Shown one piece after another: positions 1 to 5,364 of a stretch of 8,110 nucleotides of DNA. Origin of the DNA: Microcaldota archaeon (lineage in GTDB: Archaea > Micrarchaeota > Micrarchaeia > Anstonellales > Bilamarchaeaceae); contig JACPAS010000012.1 in assembly GCA_016180665.1 (NCBI GenBank), positions 1 through 8,110 on the forward strand, in the 5' to 3' direction. The position numbers and the translations under genes were made by a program. Each line of letters begins with the position of its first letter. Within the stretch, counting starts at the first letter, position 1. The notes beneath the pieces are model-generated. The model was not told where the DNA came from and did no database searches. It was given only the letters and a program-made list of their open reading frames with translations.

Positions 1-193
1 AACAATTCAGCTAGTTTGCAATGAATGTGGCGCACTCGCTAATCATGATTACGCTAGCAACAAAGACAGATGCCCGGTTTGCGGTAATGAAGTTGTTTAT
101 CCAATAGAAATAAGCTATGCGTTTAAGCTTCTGTTAGATGAAATAAAATCAATGAACATATTCCCGCGTCTATTATTAAAAGATAAAGCTTAA
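1..193 (+). CDS. rpoB: DNA-directed RNA polymerase subunit B, C-terminal end (partial)
   Basis: This is the last 63 codons of the second-largest RNA polymerase subunit; the gene enters from the left edge and stops with TAA at 191-193. The visible peptide holds a zinc ribbon, CNEC then CPVC (residues 6-9 and 24-27 of the fragment), followed by the family's closing helix, ISYAFKLLLDEIKSMNIFPRL. That ending is typical of the archaeal B subunit (or of the B' half where B is split) and of eukaryotic Rpb2, where this clamp region packs against the largest subunit. The window does not show whether the gene is whole or split into B'' and B'. Only 13 bp separate it from the A' gene, so the two are almost certainly co-transcribed. 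Identity is confident despite the short length. Confidence 0.93.
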   Translation, partial: TIQLVCNECGALANHDYASNKDRCPVCGNEVVYPIEISYAFKLLLDEIKSMNIFPRLLLKDKA

Positions 194-197
194 GTTT

Positions 198-203
198 GGT
201 GAT
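198..203 (+). promoter_or_regulatory. Shine-Dalgarno sequence of rpoA1
   Basis: GGTGAT lies just after the rpoB stop and 3 nt before the ATG at 207. It is a full match to the archaeal anti-SD core (ATCACC at the 16S rRNA 3' end). It supports the A' start, and the tight spacing suggests translation follows on from rpoB. The gap to the ATG is short. Confidence 0.6.
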
Positions 204-206
204 AAA

Positions 207-2867
207 ATGACTATTCAGAAAAAATTAGATAGAGTAAAATTTTCGATTTTCTCACCTGAAATGATCAGGAAAATGTCCGCAGCCAAAATCATAATTCCGG
301 ACACGTATGATGATGATGGTTACCCAATTGATGGCGGATTAGTAGATACAAGATTAGGTATAGTTGATCCAGGTTTAAGATGCAAGACTTGCGGCGGCAG
401 GGTAAAAGAATGCCCAGGTCACTTTGGCCATATAGAATTGATAAGGCCCGTTATACATGTGGAATTCGCAAAAAATATTCTATTCACATTACGTTCAACA
501 TGTTTGAGCTGCCATAGAATTACAACCTCTAAGAGTCAATTACAGGAAATAGTAAAAGAAGTCGAAAAAGAAGCGGCAGAAGAACCTCCAATTAAAGTTT
601 CAAAAGGAAAAAGCGAGGTAGCATATGCAGCAACTGAGGATTCAGGTGTCCCAGCTTTAGATTCTCCGGAACCACTTGCACCGCAAGAAAAGAAAGCAGA
701 GGAAAAACCAAAGAGAGTAAAAAAAGAGCCAAAACAGAGCAAAAAATGTCAAAAATGCGGCTTTGATCTAATTGACATCAAACTTTTAAAACCAACAACA
801 TTTACAAAAGGAAAAGAGACAATGCTTCCTTCTGAAATAAGAGACTGGCTGGCTGCTATTCCTGATGATGATTTAAGAGAACTCGGCTTTGATCCAGTAT
901 ATTCAAGGCCAGAATGGATGATACTTACTGTTCTTGCAGTTCCCCCTGTAAATGTTCGTCCTTCAATTACTCTTGAGACTGGTGAAAGAAGCGAAGATGA
1001 TTTAACTCACAAACTAGTGGACATAATTAGAATCAACCAAAAATTAGAAGCAAACATAAATGCAGGCGCTCCGCAATTGATCATTGAAGATTTATGGGAA
1101 CTTTTACAATACCATATTGTAACTTATTTCAATAATGAAACTGCTAATATCCCACCTGCCAGACATAGAAGTGGCAGGCCATTAAAAACTCTTGCACAGA
1201 GGTTGAAAGGAAAAGAGGGGAGGTTCAGGTATAACCTCTCTGGTAAGCGTGTTAATTTTTCAGCACGTACAGTTATTTCTCCAGACCCTTCAATCAGCAT
1301 GAACGAAGTAGGGGTTCCCAAAACAATTGCAGAAGAATTAACAGTTCCAATGTCAGTTACAGATTGGAACCTTGATTCATGCAAAACATACATTATGTCT
1401 CCAGAGTATCCAAGAGCAATATATATTCTAAGGTCTGATGGAAAAAGATTGAAAGTAGGTGATACAGAAGAACTGAGAAAGCAAATGGCAGAGGACCTAA
1501 AAGTTGGCTGGATAATTGAAAGACAGCTCGTGGATAAGGATATTGCCCTGTTTAATCGTCAACCCTCTTTGCATAGGATTTCAATGATGGCTCATGAAGT
1601 TAGGGTCTTACCAGGTAAAACCTTCAAGCTAAATCCAGTTGTTGTCTCACCTTACAATGCTGATTTCGATGGAGATGAGATGAACCTCCACATAATCCAA
1701 ACTGAAGAAGCTCAGGCTGAGGCACGCTATCTAATGAAAGTTGAGGGTCAAATTCTCTCACCAAGACACGGGCATGCAATTATAAAACCACAAGAAGACC
1801 ATGTTTCTGGTCTTTATTTCCTTACTAAAGATGATACTGAATTTACTAAGGAAGATGTTTCGAATATACTTTATAGAATTGGAATAACGGAACTTCCAGA
1901 GTCTGACTGCAAGGGTGGAAAATACTCTGGTAAAATGATCTTCTCTTTACTGCTTCCGTCTGATATAAACGCAAAAATAAAATCAAAATTGGGAGAAGAA
2001 ATAGTAATTCAGAAAGGGAAACTGCTAAAAGGTGCAATTGAAAGTAGGGCCATTGAAAGTGAATTATTAGAAAAAATATTCATCTTACATGGTCCTGAGT
2101 ATACAAGAAAATTCCTTGATACGGTTACTATTCTTGCCCTTGAAGTAATAAGTATGAGTGGTCTAAGCGTTTCATTGAAAAGCTATTCTCTATCTAAAAA
2201 AGCCCCAGAAGAACTGAAAAAGCTAACTGACAAGCTGAACAGAGAAATTGATAATCTCATTATCCAGTATAAAAATAAAACTCTAGAACGATCTCCTGGT
2301 CTAAGCCTTAAAGATACACTTGAAGGTTTGATAATGCAGGCAACAGCTAAAGCAAGAGAAGATGTAGGAAGATTAGTAGAAGAAGATTTGTCTATATCAA
2401 ATCCATCTATAATCATGGCGAAGATTGGTGCACGTGGAAGTTTGCTTAATGCAATCCAAATGTCTGCTATAGTTGCACAACAAGCAGTAAGAAGCAAAAG
2501 ACTTGCCAGAGGTTACAGGGGCAGAACACTTCCATACTTCAAACCAGGTGTCTTAACTGGCAAAGAGAGGGGATTTGTTTTTAGTTCATTTAGGAAGGGC
2601 CTTACACCATATGAATTTATACATCATGCAATGGGTGGCCGTGAAGCATTAGTTAATACTGCTATTAGAACTGCACGTTCTGGTTACATGCAAAGAAGGT
2701 TAATAAACGCCTTACAGGATCTTATCGTTTATCCTGATCTCACAGTGAGAAATGCTGACCTTAGCATAGTTCAGTTTGTTTACGGTGGAGACGGAAAAGA
2801 TCCAGTCTATGCAACAAAAGCAGAAGTTGCCGATTTCGCAAAGCAGGATGATGTTGATACTGCATAA
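207..2867 (+). CDS. rpoA1: DNA-directed RNA polymerase subunit A' (largest subunit, N-terminal part)
   Basis: Subunit A' carries the catalytic centre of archaeal RNA polymerase. Of 886 residues, close to the usual 870-910, the first zinc site is C59/C62/C69/H72 in CKTCGGRVKECPGHFGH. The second is C99/C102 with C181/C184. The double-psi barrel holds NADFDGD (484-490), whose Asp486, Asp488 and Asp490 bind catalytic Mg2+. RYNLSGKRVNFSARTVISPD (341-360) and FNRQPSLHR (449-457) are further hallmarks. The C-terminal part has GARGSLLNAIQ (741-751) and the bridge helix region from about 796 to 832. It ends after IVQFVYGGDG, the normal archaeal split point, so the trigger loop is in A''. No intein interrupts the active site. 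The linker between the second zinc pairs (about 103-180) is long and rich in Lys, Glu, Pro and Ala, probably disordered. Confidence 0.99.
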   Translation: MTIQKKLDRVKFSIFSPEMIRKMSAAKIIIPDTYDDDGYPIDGGLVDTRLGIVDPGLRCKTCGGRVKECPGHFGHIELIRPVIHVEFAKNILFTLRSTCLSCHRITTSKSQLQEIVKEVEKEAAEEPPIKVSKGKSEVAYAATEDSGVPALDSPEPLAPQEKKAEEKPKRVKKEPKQSKKCQKCGFDLIDIKLLKPTTFTKGKETMLPSEIRDWLAAIPDDDLRELGFDPVYSRPEWMILTVLAVPPVNVRPSITLETGERSEDDLTHKLVDIIRINQKLEANINAGAPQLIIEDLWELLQYHIVTYFNNETANIPPARHRSGRPLKTLAQRLKGKEGRFRYNLSGKRVNFSARTVISPDPSISMNEVGVPKTIAEELTVPMSVTDWNLDSCKTYIMSPEYPRAIYILRSDGKRLKVGDTEELRKQMAEDLKVGWIIERQLVDKDIALFNRQPSLHRISMMAHEVRVLPGKTFKLNPVVVSPYNADFDGDEMNLHIIQTEEAQAEARYLMKVEGQILSPRHGHAIIKPQEDHVSGLYFLTKDDTEFTKEDVSNILYRIGITELPESDCKGGKYSGKMIFSLLLPSDINAKIKSKLGEEIVIQKGKLLKGAIESRAIESELLEKIFILHGPEYTRKFLDTVTILALEVISMSGLSVSLKSYSLSKKAPEELKKLTDKLNREIDNLIIQYKNKTLERSPGLSLKDTLEGLIMQATAKAREDVGRLVEEDLSISNPSIIMAKIGARGSLLNAIQMSAIVAQQAVRSKRLARGYRGRTLPYFKPGVLTGKERGFVFSSFRKGLTPYEFIHHAMGGREALVNTAIRTARSGYMQRRLINALQDLIVYPDLTVRNADLSIVQFVYGGDGKDPVYATKAEVADFAKQDDVDTA

Positions 2868-2912
2868 TCATCGTTCCTCACAGTCAACTGTTCATGTTGG
2901 CAACTGACGACC

Positions 2913-2933
2913 CTTGCATTCAAAGAATGCAAG
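2913..2933 (+). repeat. Perfect inverted repeat (hairpin) in the A'-A'' spacer
   Basis: The left arm CTTGCATTC (2913-2921) and right arm GAATGCAAG (2925-2933) are perfectly complementary over 9 bp with an AAA loop. It lies 46 bp after the A' stop. No T-run follows, so it does not look like an intrinsic terminator. It may be a transcript-end or processing structure, or a protein-binding palindrome; the sequence does not decide. The rest of this 195-bp spacer holds no recognisable gene other than the short ORF listed separately. Confidence 0.6.
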
Positions 2934-2988
2934 AATAGTCCCGTACATGGGTAGCCGTTGCATGTGCAGGTAGTTAATGGTGATATTT

Positions 2989-3062
2989 ATGGCATTGGAA
3001 TTTTTCGCAAAAAATTTCAAATATAAAAATTTATATGAGGAAAATACGAAGGTGAAATTTTT
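2989..3062 (+). repeat. Promoter module, copy 1 (upstream of rpoA2)
   Basis: First of three related modules. In order: ATG at 2989; a palindrome with arms TTGGAATTTTT (2995-3005) and AAAAATTTCAA (3010-3020), 11 bp including one G-T pair; the 13-mer CAAATATAAAAAT (3018-3030); then the SD and T5 before the A'' ATG. From 3016 onward it matches copy 3 at about nine positions in ten, with one single-base indel. The 74-bp length differs from the 67 bp of the other two, mainly because its palindrome is longer. Confidence 0.7.
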
Positions 3063-3066
3063 ATGA
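2989..3066 (+). CDS. Possible 25-codon ORF overlapping the A'' start (speculative)
   Basis: An ATG at 2989 is preceded by a full GGTGAT SD (2979-2984, 4-nt spacing). It opens a 25-residue frame beginning MALEFFAKNF and closing with TGA at 3064-3066, giving an ATGA overlap with the A'' start at 3063. Such overlaps are usual for translationally coupled genes. However, the ORF runs through the palindrome, TATA box and SD of the A'' promoter, so its frame may be accidental. It could be translated only from a transcript starting upstream, such as read-through from A'. The peptide resembles no A'' N-terminal segment that I recognise. Existence as a gene is doubtful. Confidence 0.2.
   Translation: MALEFFAKNFKYKNLYEENTKVKFL
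3018..3030 (+). promoter_or_regulatory. TATA/BRE promoter element of rpoA2
   Basis: CAAATATAAAAAT reads as a purine-rich BRE running into a TATA box, about 40 bp before the ATG at 3063. With the usual 25-27 bp from TATA centre to start site, transcription would begin near 3050. That gives a leader of only about a dozen bases containing the SD GGTGA (3051-3055, 7-nt spacing). The same 13-mer stands in the same place before rpl30e. Confidence 0.65.
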
Positions 3067-4106
3067 CTACAAAAAAACAATTTCAGGTTTCAATAACCCC
3101 CTATGAAGCGGTTGGTGTAGTAGCTGCACAAAGTTTAGGTGAACCAGGTACGCAAATGACTATGCGTACATTCCACTATGCAGGTGTTGCAGAACACGTA
3201 CCAACTGGTCTTCCGAGGTTGATTGAAATTGTTGACTCAAAAAAAGAGCCTAAAAAGCCATTAATTGAGTTGTATCTAAAATCCTCTTATGCACGGAGCG
3301 CATCACAGGCTGAAGAAGTTGCACGCGATTTAAGTTCAGTATTCGTTTCTGAAGTCGCTACTGTTGAAGATGATCTATCAGACAGAACAATTGCAGTAAT
3401 TTACAATGAGAAAGAAGCCAAAGGTTTGGGTGTTACATTTGCAGCTCTCAAAAAAGCCATTGAGTTAACCTATCCAAACATCAAAGTTTTAGATAATAGA
3501 ATTATAATCCAGTTTGGCAAGCAGAAAAAGAAAACAAGTGGAGAAGAAGTTGATGTAAGCCTAAAATCTATAAGAAAGACAACAAATAAAATTAGGGAAA
3601 CAGTTGTAAAAGGAATAAAAGGAATTACACGTGCAGTTGTTATTAGAGACAATGATGAATATTTCATACGTGCAGCTGGCTCTAATCTAGTGGGTCCTAT
3701 AGAACACCCTGCAGTAGACCAGACAAGAATCTACACAAATAATATAAAAGCTATTGAGAAAGTCTTCGGTATCGAAGCAGCACGAAATTCCATAATCAGG
3801 GAAATAAAGCAGGTTATGGATATGCAGAAACTCTTCGTGGATATCCGTCACATCATGCTTATAGCTGATGCAATGTGCTTTTCAGGAACGGTAAAATCAA
3901 TAGGCCGTCATGGTTTAAGCGGTGAGCGTGTTGGAGTTCTTGCTCGCGCAGCCTTTGAAGAAACAGTTAAACATCTTGTAAATGCATCTGCAAATTCTGA
4001 GAGCGATAATTTAATAGGAGTAACAGAAAATATTATAGTTGGCCAGACAGTTCCAGTGGGGACTGGTAAAATAAAGGTTGCAATTAAATCTAAAAAGAGT
4101 AAATAA
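3063..4106 (+). CDS. rpoA2: DNA-directed RNA polymerase subunit A'' (largest subunit, C-terminal part)
   Basis: A'' completes the largest RNA polymerase subunit, supplying the trigger loop, jaw and C-terminal clamp parts. The trigger-loop region is SLGEPGTQMTMRTFHYAG (24-41), followed by TGLPRLIEIVD (48-58). Near the end are VDIRHIMLIADAM (259-271), GRHGLSGERVGVLARAAFEE (281-300) and GVTENIIVGQTVPVGTG (319-335), all diagnostic. At 347 residues it is shorter than the usual 380-400. The missing part is at the N-terminus: only about nine residues precede ITPYEAVG, where archaeal homologues usually carry around 40-60. The ATG is supported by an SD and TATA box, and an in-frame stop at 3036-3038 rules out a longer same-frame start. 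The segment before GLPRL also looks about one residue short compared with the usual INVTLGLPRL. Confidence 0.98.
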   Translation: MTTKKQFQVSITPYEAVGVVAAQSLGEPGTQMTMRTFHYAGVAEHVPTGLPRLIEIVDSKKEPKKPLIELYLKSSYARSASQAEEVARDLSSVFVSEVATVEDDLSDRTIAVIYNEKEAKGLGVTFAALKKAIELTYPNIKVLDNRIIIQFGKQKKKTSGEEVDVSLKSIRKTTNKIRETVVKGIKGITRAVVIRDNDEYFIRAAGSNLVGPIEHPAVDQTRIYTNNIKAIEKVFGIEAARNSIIREIKQVMDMQKLFVDIRHIMLIADAMCFSGTVKSIGRHGLSGERVGVLARAAFEETVKHLVNASANSESDNLIGVTENIIVGQTVPVGTGKIKVAIKSKKSK

Positions 4107-4112
4107 CTCTAT

Positions 4113-4133
4113 AGGTGAAGCCAAATGAATTGA
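4113..4133 (+). other. SD plus two-codon ORF (ATG-AAT-TGA)
   Basis: AGGTGA (4113-4118), a good SD, sits 6 nt before ATG AAT TGA (4125-4133), just after the A'' stop. This is a start-stop mini-ORF, not a gene. Its TGA falls in the left arm of the palindrome beginning at 4130. It marks the head of the first tandem promoter module, and its ATG is exactly 67 bp before the next one. Confidence 0.35.
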
Positions 4134-4191
4134 CAGGGAATCCACTGTCAAATATAAAAATCAGAATTAAGAGAGAATGAGGCAGATTTTT
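4125..4191 (+). repeat. Promoter module, copy 2 (first tandem unit, apparently decayed)
   Basis: This 67-bp unit holds ATG AAT TGA; a perfect 7-bp palindrome with arms TTGACAG (4130-4136) and CTGTCAA (4145-4151); the 13-mer CAAATATAAAAAT (4149-4161); and an ending in ATTTTT before ATG 4192. The stretch corresponding to the SD reads GAGGCAG rather than AAGGTGA. The ATG it leads to continues only as GGT TGA, so this copy drives no recognisable gene. It is probably a duplicated and diverged promoter, or an extra regulatory promoter for rpl30e. Confidence 0.65.
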
Positions 4192-4258
4192 ATGGGTTGA
4201 ACGAACTTTTCGTTCAAATATAAAAATTTATTTAAAGAAAAACAAAGGTGAAATTTTT
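4192..4258 (+). repeat. Promoter module, copy 3 (second tandem unit, drives rpl30e)
   Basis: This 67-bp unit holds ATG GGT TGA (a second two-codon ORF, 4192-4200); a perfect 9-bp palindrome with arms TTGAACGAA (4197-4205) and TTCGTTCAA (4209-4217) and a CTT loop; the 13-mer CAAATATAAAAAT (4215-4227); and AAGGTGAAATTTTT leading into the L30e ATG. It has the same length and element order as the preceding unit, with one compensating indel on each side of the 13-mer. Confidence 0.7.
4215..4227 (+). promoter_or_regulatory. TATA/BRE promoter element of rpl30e
   Basis: CAAATATAAAAAT is identical to the rpoA2 promoter element and lies at nearly the same distance from its ATG (44 against 45 bp from the leading C). 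The predicted start site near 4245 gives a very short leader carrying SD GGTGA (4247-4251, 7-nt spacing). A further identical 13-mer lies at 4149-4161 in the preceding tandem unit. Confidence 0.65.
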
Positions 4259-4738
4259 ATGGTTAGAAAAAAAGAAACAACTGAAGGTATTGAAGAAGGG
4301 CCAGAAGAAAGCGCAGAAACAACTGAGGAAAACACAGAAACTGATGAGCAATCAAAACCAATTCAGGAAGAAACAGTTGAAGAGCATCCTAAGAGAAGAT
4401 TAGTTCGCAGAAGAAAATCAAAAAAAGAAAGAGAAAGCCCAGTCTCTCAGGCTCTTCGTTTAGCTGTAGAAAGTGGGAAAGTAGAATTCGGGTCCAAGAA
4501 ATCAGTAAAAAATTCATTAATTGGAAAGACTAAGCTGTTTGTTATTTCAGCTAACACTCCGAAGGCATCAAAGGATATAGTAACAAGAAATGCTGAACTT
4601 TCAAACACTCCAATTTTAAATTTCGAGGGTTCTTCATTGGAACTTGGTTCTATCTGCGGAAAGCCATATCCAGTTGCGATTCTTTCAGTTTATGAAGTCG
4701 GTTCCTCCAATATAATGGATCTTACAAAGAAAAAGTAG
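4259..4738 (+). CDS. rpl30e: 50S ribosomal protein eL30 (L30e) with long charged N-terminal tail
   Basis: Residues about 60-157 form an L30e domain of the L7Ae/L30e RNA-binding superfamily: QALRLAVESGKVEFGSKKSVKNSL, then KLFVISANTPKASKDIV, then the signature FEGSSLELGSICGKPYPVAILSV (122-144). It is a large-subunit ribosomal protein that binds kink-turn-like rRNA. Archaeal eL30 is usually about 100 residues; this one is 159 because of a 59-residue tail. The tail is acidic first (about 15 Glu in residues 6-42), then strongly basic (KRRLVRRRKSKK, 45-56). No other in-frame ATG precedes the domain, and the TATA box and SD GGTGA (4247-4251) fit this start, so the tail is probably translated. Position between rpoA2 and nusA is the standard archaeal one. 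A seven-T stretch follows the stop. Confidence 0.93.
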   Translation: MVRKKETTEGIEEGPEESAETTEENTETDEQSKPIQEETVEEHPKRRLVRRRKSKKERESPVSQALRLAVESGKVEFGSKKSVKNSLIGKTKLFVISANTPKASKDIVTRNAELSNTPILNFEGSSLELGSICGKPYPVAILSVYEVGSSNIMDLTKKK

Positions 4739-4744
4739 CACTAA

Positions 4745-4751
4745 TTTTTTT
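4745..4751 (+). terminator. T-rich archaeal-type terminator after rpl30e
   Basis: A run of seven T begins 7 bp after the rpl30e stop, within a T-rich stretch continuing to about 4775. Archaeal RNA polymerase can terminate on U-runs without a hairpin, so this is a reasonable end for the rpl30e transcript. It fits the separate candidate promoter for nusA. Confidence 0.5.
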
Positions 4752-4810
4752 ATGATTCTTAATTTGTTGGTTTTTATGCTCACCCTAATAAATAATCAAG
4801 TACATGGAAA

Positions 4811-4846
4811 AGCAGGTGACTGCTGACACTTGCGAGAGCAAATGTC
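4811..4846 (+). ncRNA. Two adjacent GNRA-loop hairpins upstream of nusA
   Basis: Hairpin 1 has arms AGCAG (4811-4815) and CTGCT (4820-4824) with loop GTGA. Hairpin 2 follows with no gap: arms GACACTTGC (4825-4833) and GCAAATGTC (4838-4846), one mismatch, loop GAGA. Both loops fit the GNRA tetraloop pattern, and the two stems could stack end to end. This is seen in sequence; expression and function are not known. It could be a structured leader or 3' end, or a small RNA. No known RNA family is recognised, and the promoter candidate at 4857-4864 lies downstream of it. Confidence 0.35.
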
Positions 4847-4856
4847 TAACTAAGAA

Positions 4857-4864
4857 AATATAAG
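4857..4864 (+). promoter_or_regulatory. Candidate TATA box of nusA
   Basis: AATATAAG within an A-rich stretch lies 39 bp before the nusA ATG at 4896, the same distance class as the rpoA2 and rpl30e TATA boxes. Expected start site is about 4886. GGAG at 4884-4887 would serve as SD if the transcript begins just upstream; otherwise the message would be nearly leaderless. Confidence 0.45.
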
Positions 4865-4895
4865 AAGTCTGAAAAAATTTGTTGGAGCAGTATAT

Positions 4896-5330
4896 ATGGT
4901 CGAATTTGATAGTGATGATCTAAAATATCTTTCAGAGTTTGAGAAATTAACAAACATCATAGCAACTGATTACGTCTTAACTCCTTATTCAATAATATAC
5001 TTAGTCTCTAAATCTGATTTAGGAAAGGCAATAGGAAAAAAAGGCTCAAACATAGAACGCCTTAACAGATTCTTTAAACGACGAGTCGTCGTCATTGCAA
5101 ACAGCTCTGATCTTGAAGAATTTGTGCGTAATTTTTTCAGTAATGTTGAAATTTTATCAGTTGAAACCCGTGAAGCAATGGGTGACAAGGCAGTCTTTCT
5201 GACAGTTGCTGAAAAAGACCGTGGCATTGCAATTGGAAAAGAAGGAGAAAGAATAAAAGCTGCAAAAGATTTTCTGAAGAAAAAATTCAATGCTACGATT
5301 AGTGTTCACACAAGAAGAGCAGTAATATAA
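4896..5330 (+). CDS. nusA: Transcription elongation/termination factor NusA, archaeal form (two KH domains)
   Basis: Archaeal NusA is a small RNA-binding protein, roughly 140-150 residues, consisting of two KH domains without the bacterial N-terminal polymerase-binding and S1 parts. This 144-residue protein fits. The first KH domain contains GKAIGKKGSNIERL with GxxG at 47-50; the second contains GIAIGKEGERIKAA with GxxG at 114-117. The N-terminal DLKYLSEFEKLTN matches the family's opening helix. It is expected to bind RNA near transcribing polymerase or in rRNA processing; its exact archaeal role is less settled than in bacteria. Placement after rpl30e is standard. It has its own TATA candidate and is preceded by two hairpins. 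Stop codon bases at 5328-5330 overlap the candidate promoter of the next gene. Confidence 0.95.
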   Translation: MVEFDSDDLKYLSEFEKLTNIIATDYVLTPYSIIYLVSKSDLGKAIGKKGSNIERLNRFFKRRVVVIANSSDLEEFVRNFFSNVEILSVETREAMGDKAVFLTVAEKDRGIAIGKEGERIKAAKDFLKKKFNATISVHTRRAVI

Positions 5331-5333
5331 ATA
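5326..5333 (+). promoter_or_regulatory. Candidate TATA box of the TPR-like gene
   Basis: TATAAATA overlaps the nusA stop codon and lies 39 bp before ATG 5365. This matches the TATA-to-start distance of the neighbouring genes. Because nusA and the next gene are only 34 bp apart, read-through from nusA is an equally good source of transcript. Confidence 0.4.
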
Positions 5334-5364
5334 TTTGTTAAAATTATTACTAAGGTGTGTACCT

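Noticed and set aside
536..742. Open frames on the minus strand inside rpoA1, rpoA2 and nusA (e.g. 536-742, 1124-1393, 1846-2037, 2183-2497, 3470-3667, 4985-5290)
   Set aside because: Each lies wholly within a well-identified + strand gene, and the translations look like low-complexity antisense of that gene with no recognisable domain.
1656..1686. Intein insertion at the RNA polymerase active-site motif
   Set aside because: The NADFDGD motif is uninterrupted and the protein has normal length.
2881..2908. Kink-turn for an L7Ae/L30e-type protein in the A'-A'' spacer
   Set aside because: A bulged stem with a 3-nt bulge can be drawn, but the tandem G-A pairs needed for a kink-turn are absent next to the bulge.
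2989..3062. The 25-codon ORF as the missing A'' N-terminus joined by frameshifting
   Set aside because: Its peptide does not resemble A'' N-terminal segments as I recall them, no convincing slippery heptamer lies at the junction, and A'' has its own SD and promoter. Kept only as a short-ORF observation.
2892..3080. Minus-strand 62-codon frame across the A'-A'' spacer
   Set aside because: It runs antisense through the palindrome, TATA box and SD of rpoA2. Its peptide is a Phe/Lys/Asn-rich product of AT-rich DNA, and no SD was recognised for it.
4752..4826. 24-codon hydrophobic ORF after rpl30e
   Set aside because: It has no SD, begins in the T-run likely to terminate rpl30e, and ends inside a hairpin; T-rich sequence gives hydrophobic codons by chance.
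4815..4830. C/D-box guide RNA reading of the GTGACTGCTGAC stretch
   Set aside because: No proper C box (RTGATGA) with paired C'/D' boxes at guide spacing; the bases are better explained by the two hairpins.
5335..5364. TTG start adding ten residues to the TPR-like protein
   Set aside because: No SD precedes the TTG, while ATG 5365 has GGTG at 7-nt spacing and a TATA box at the local usual distance.
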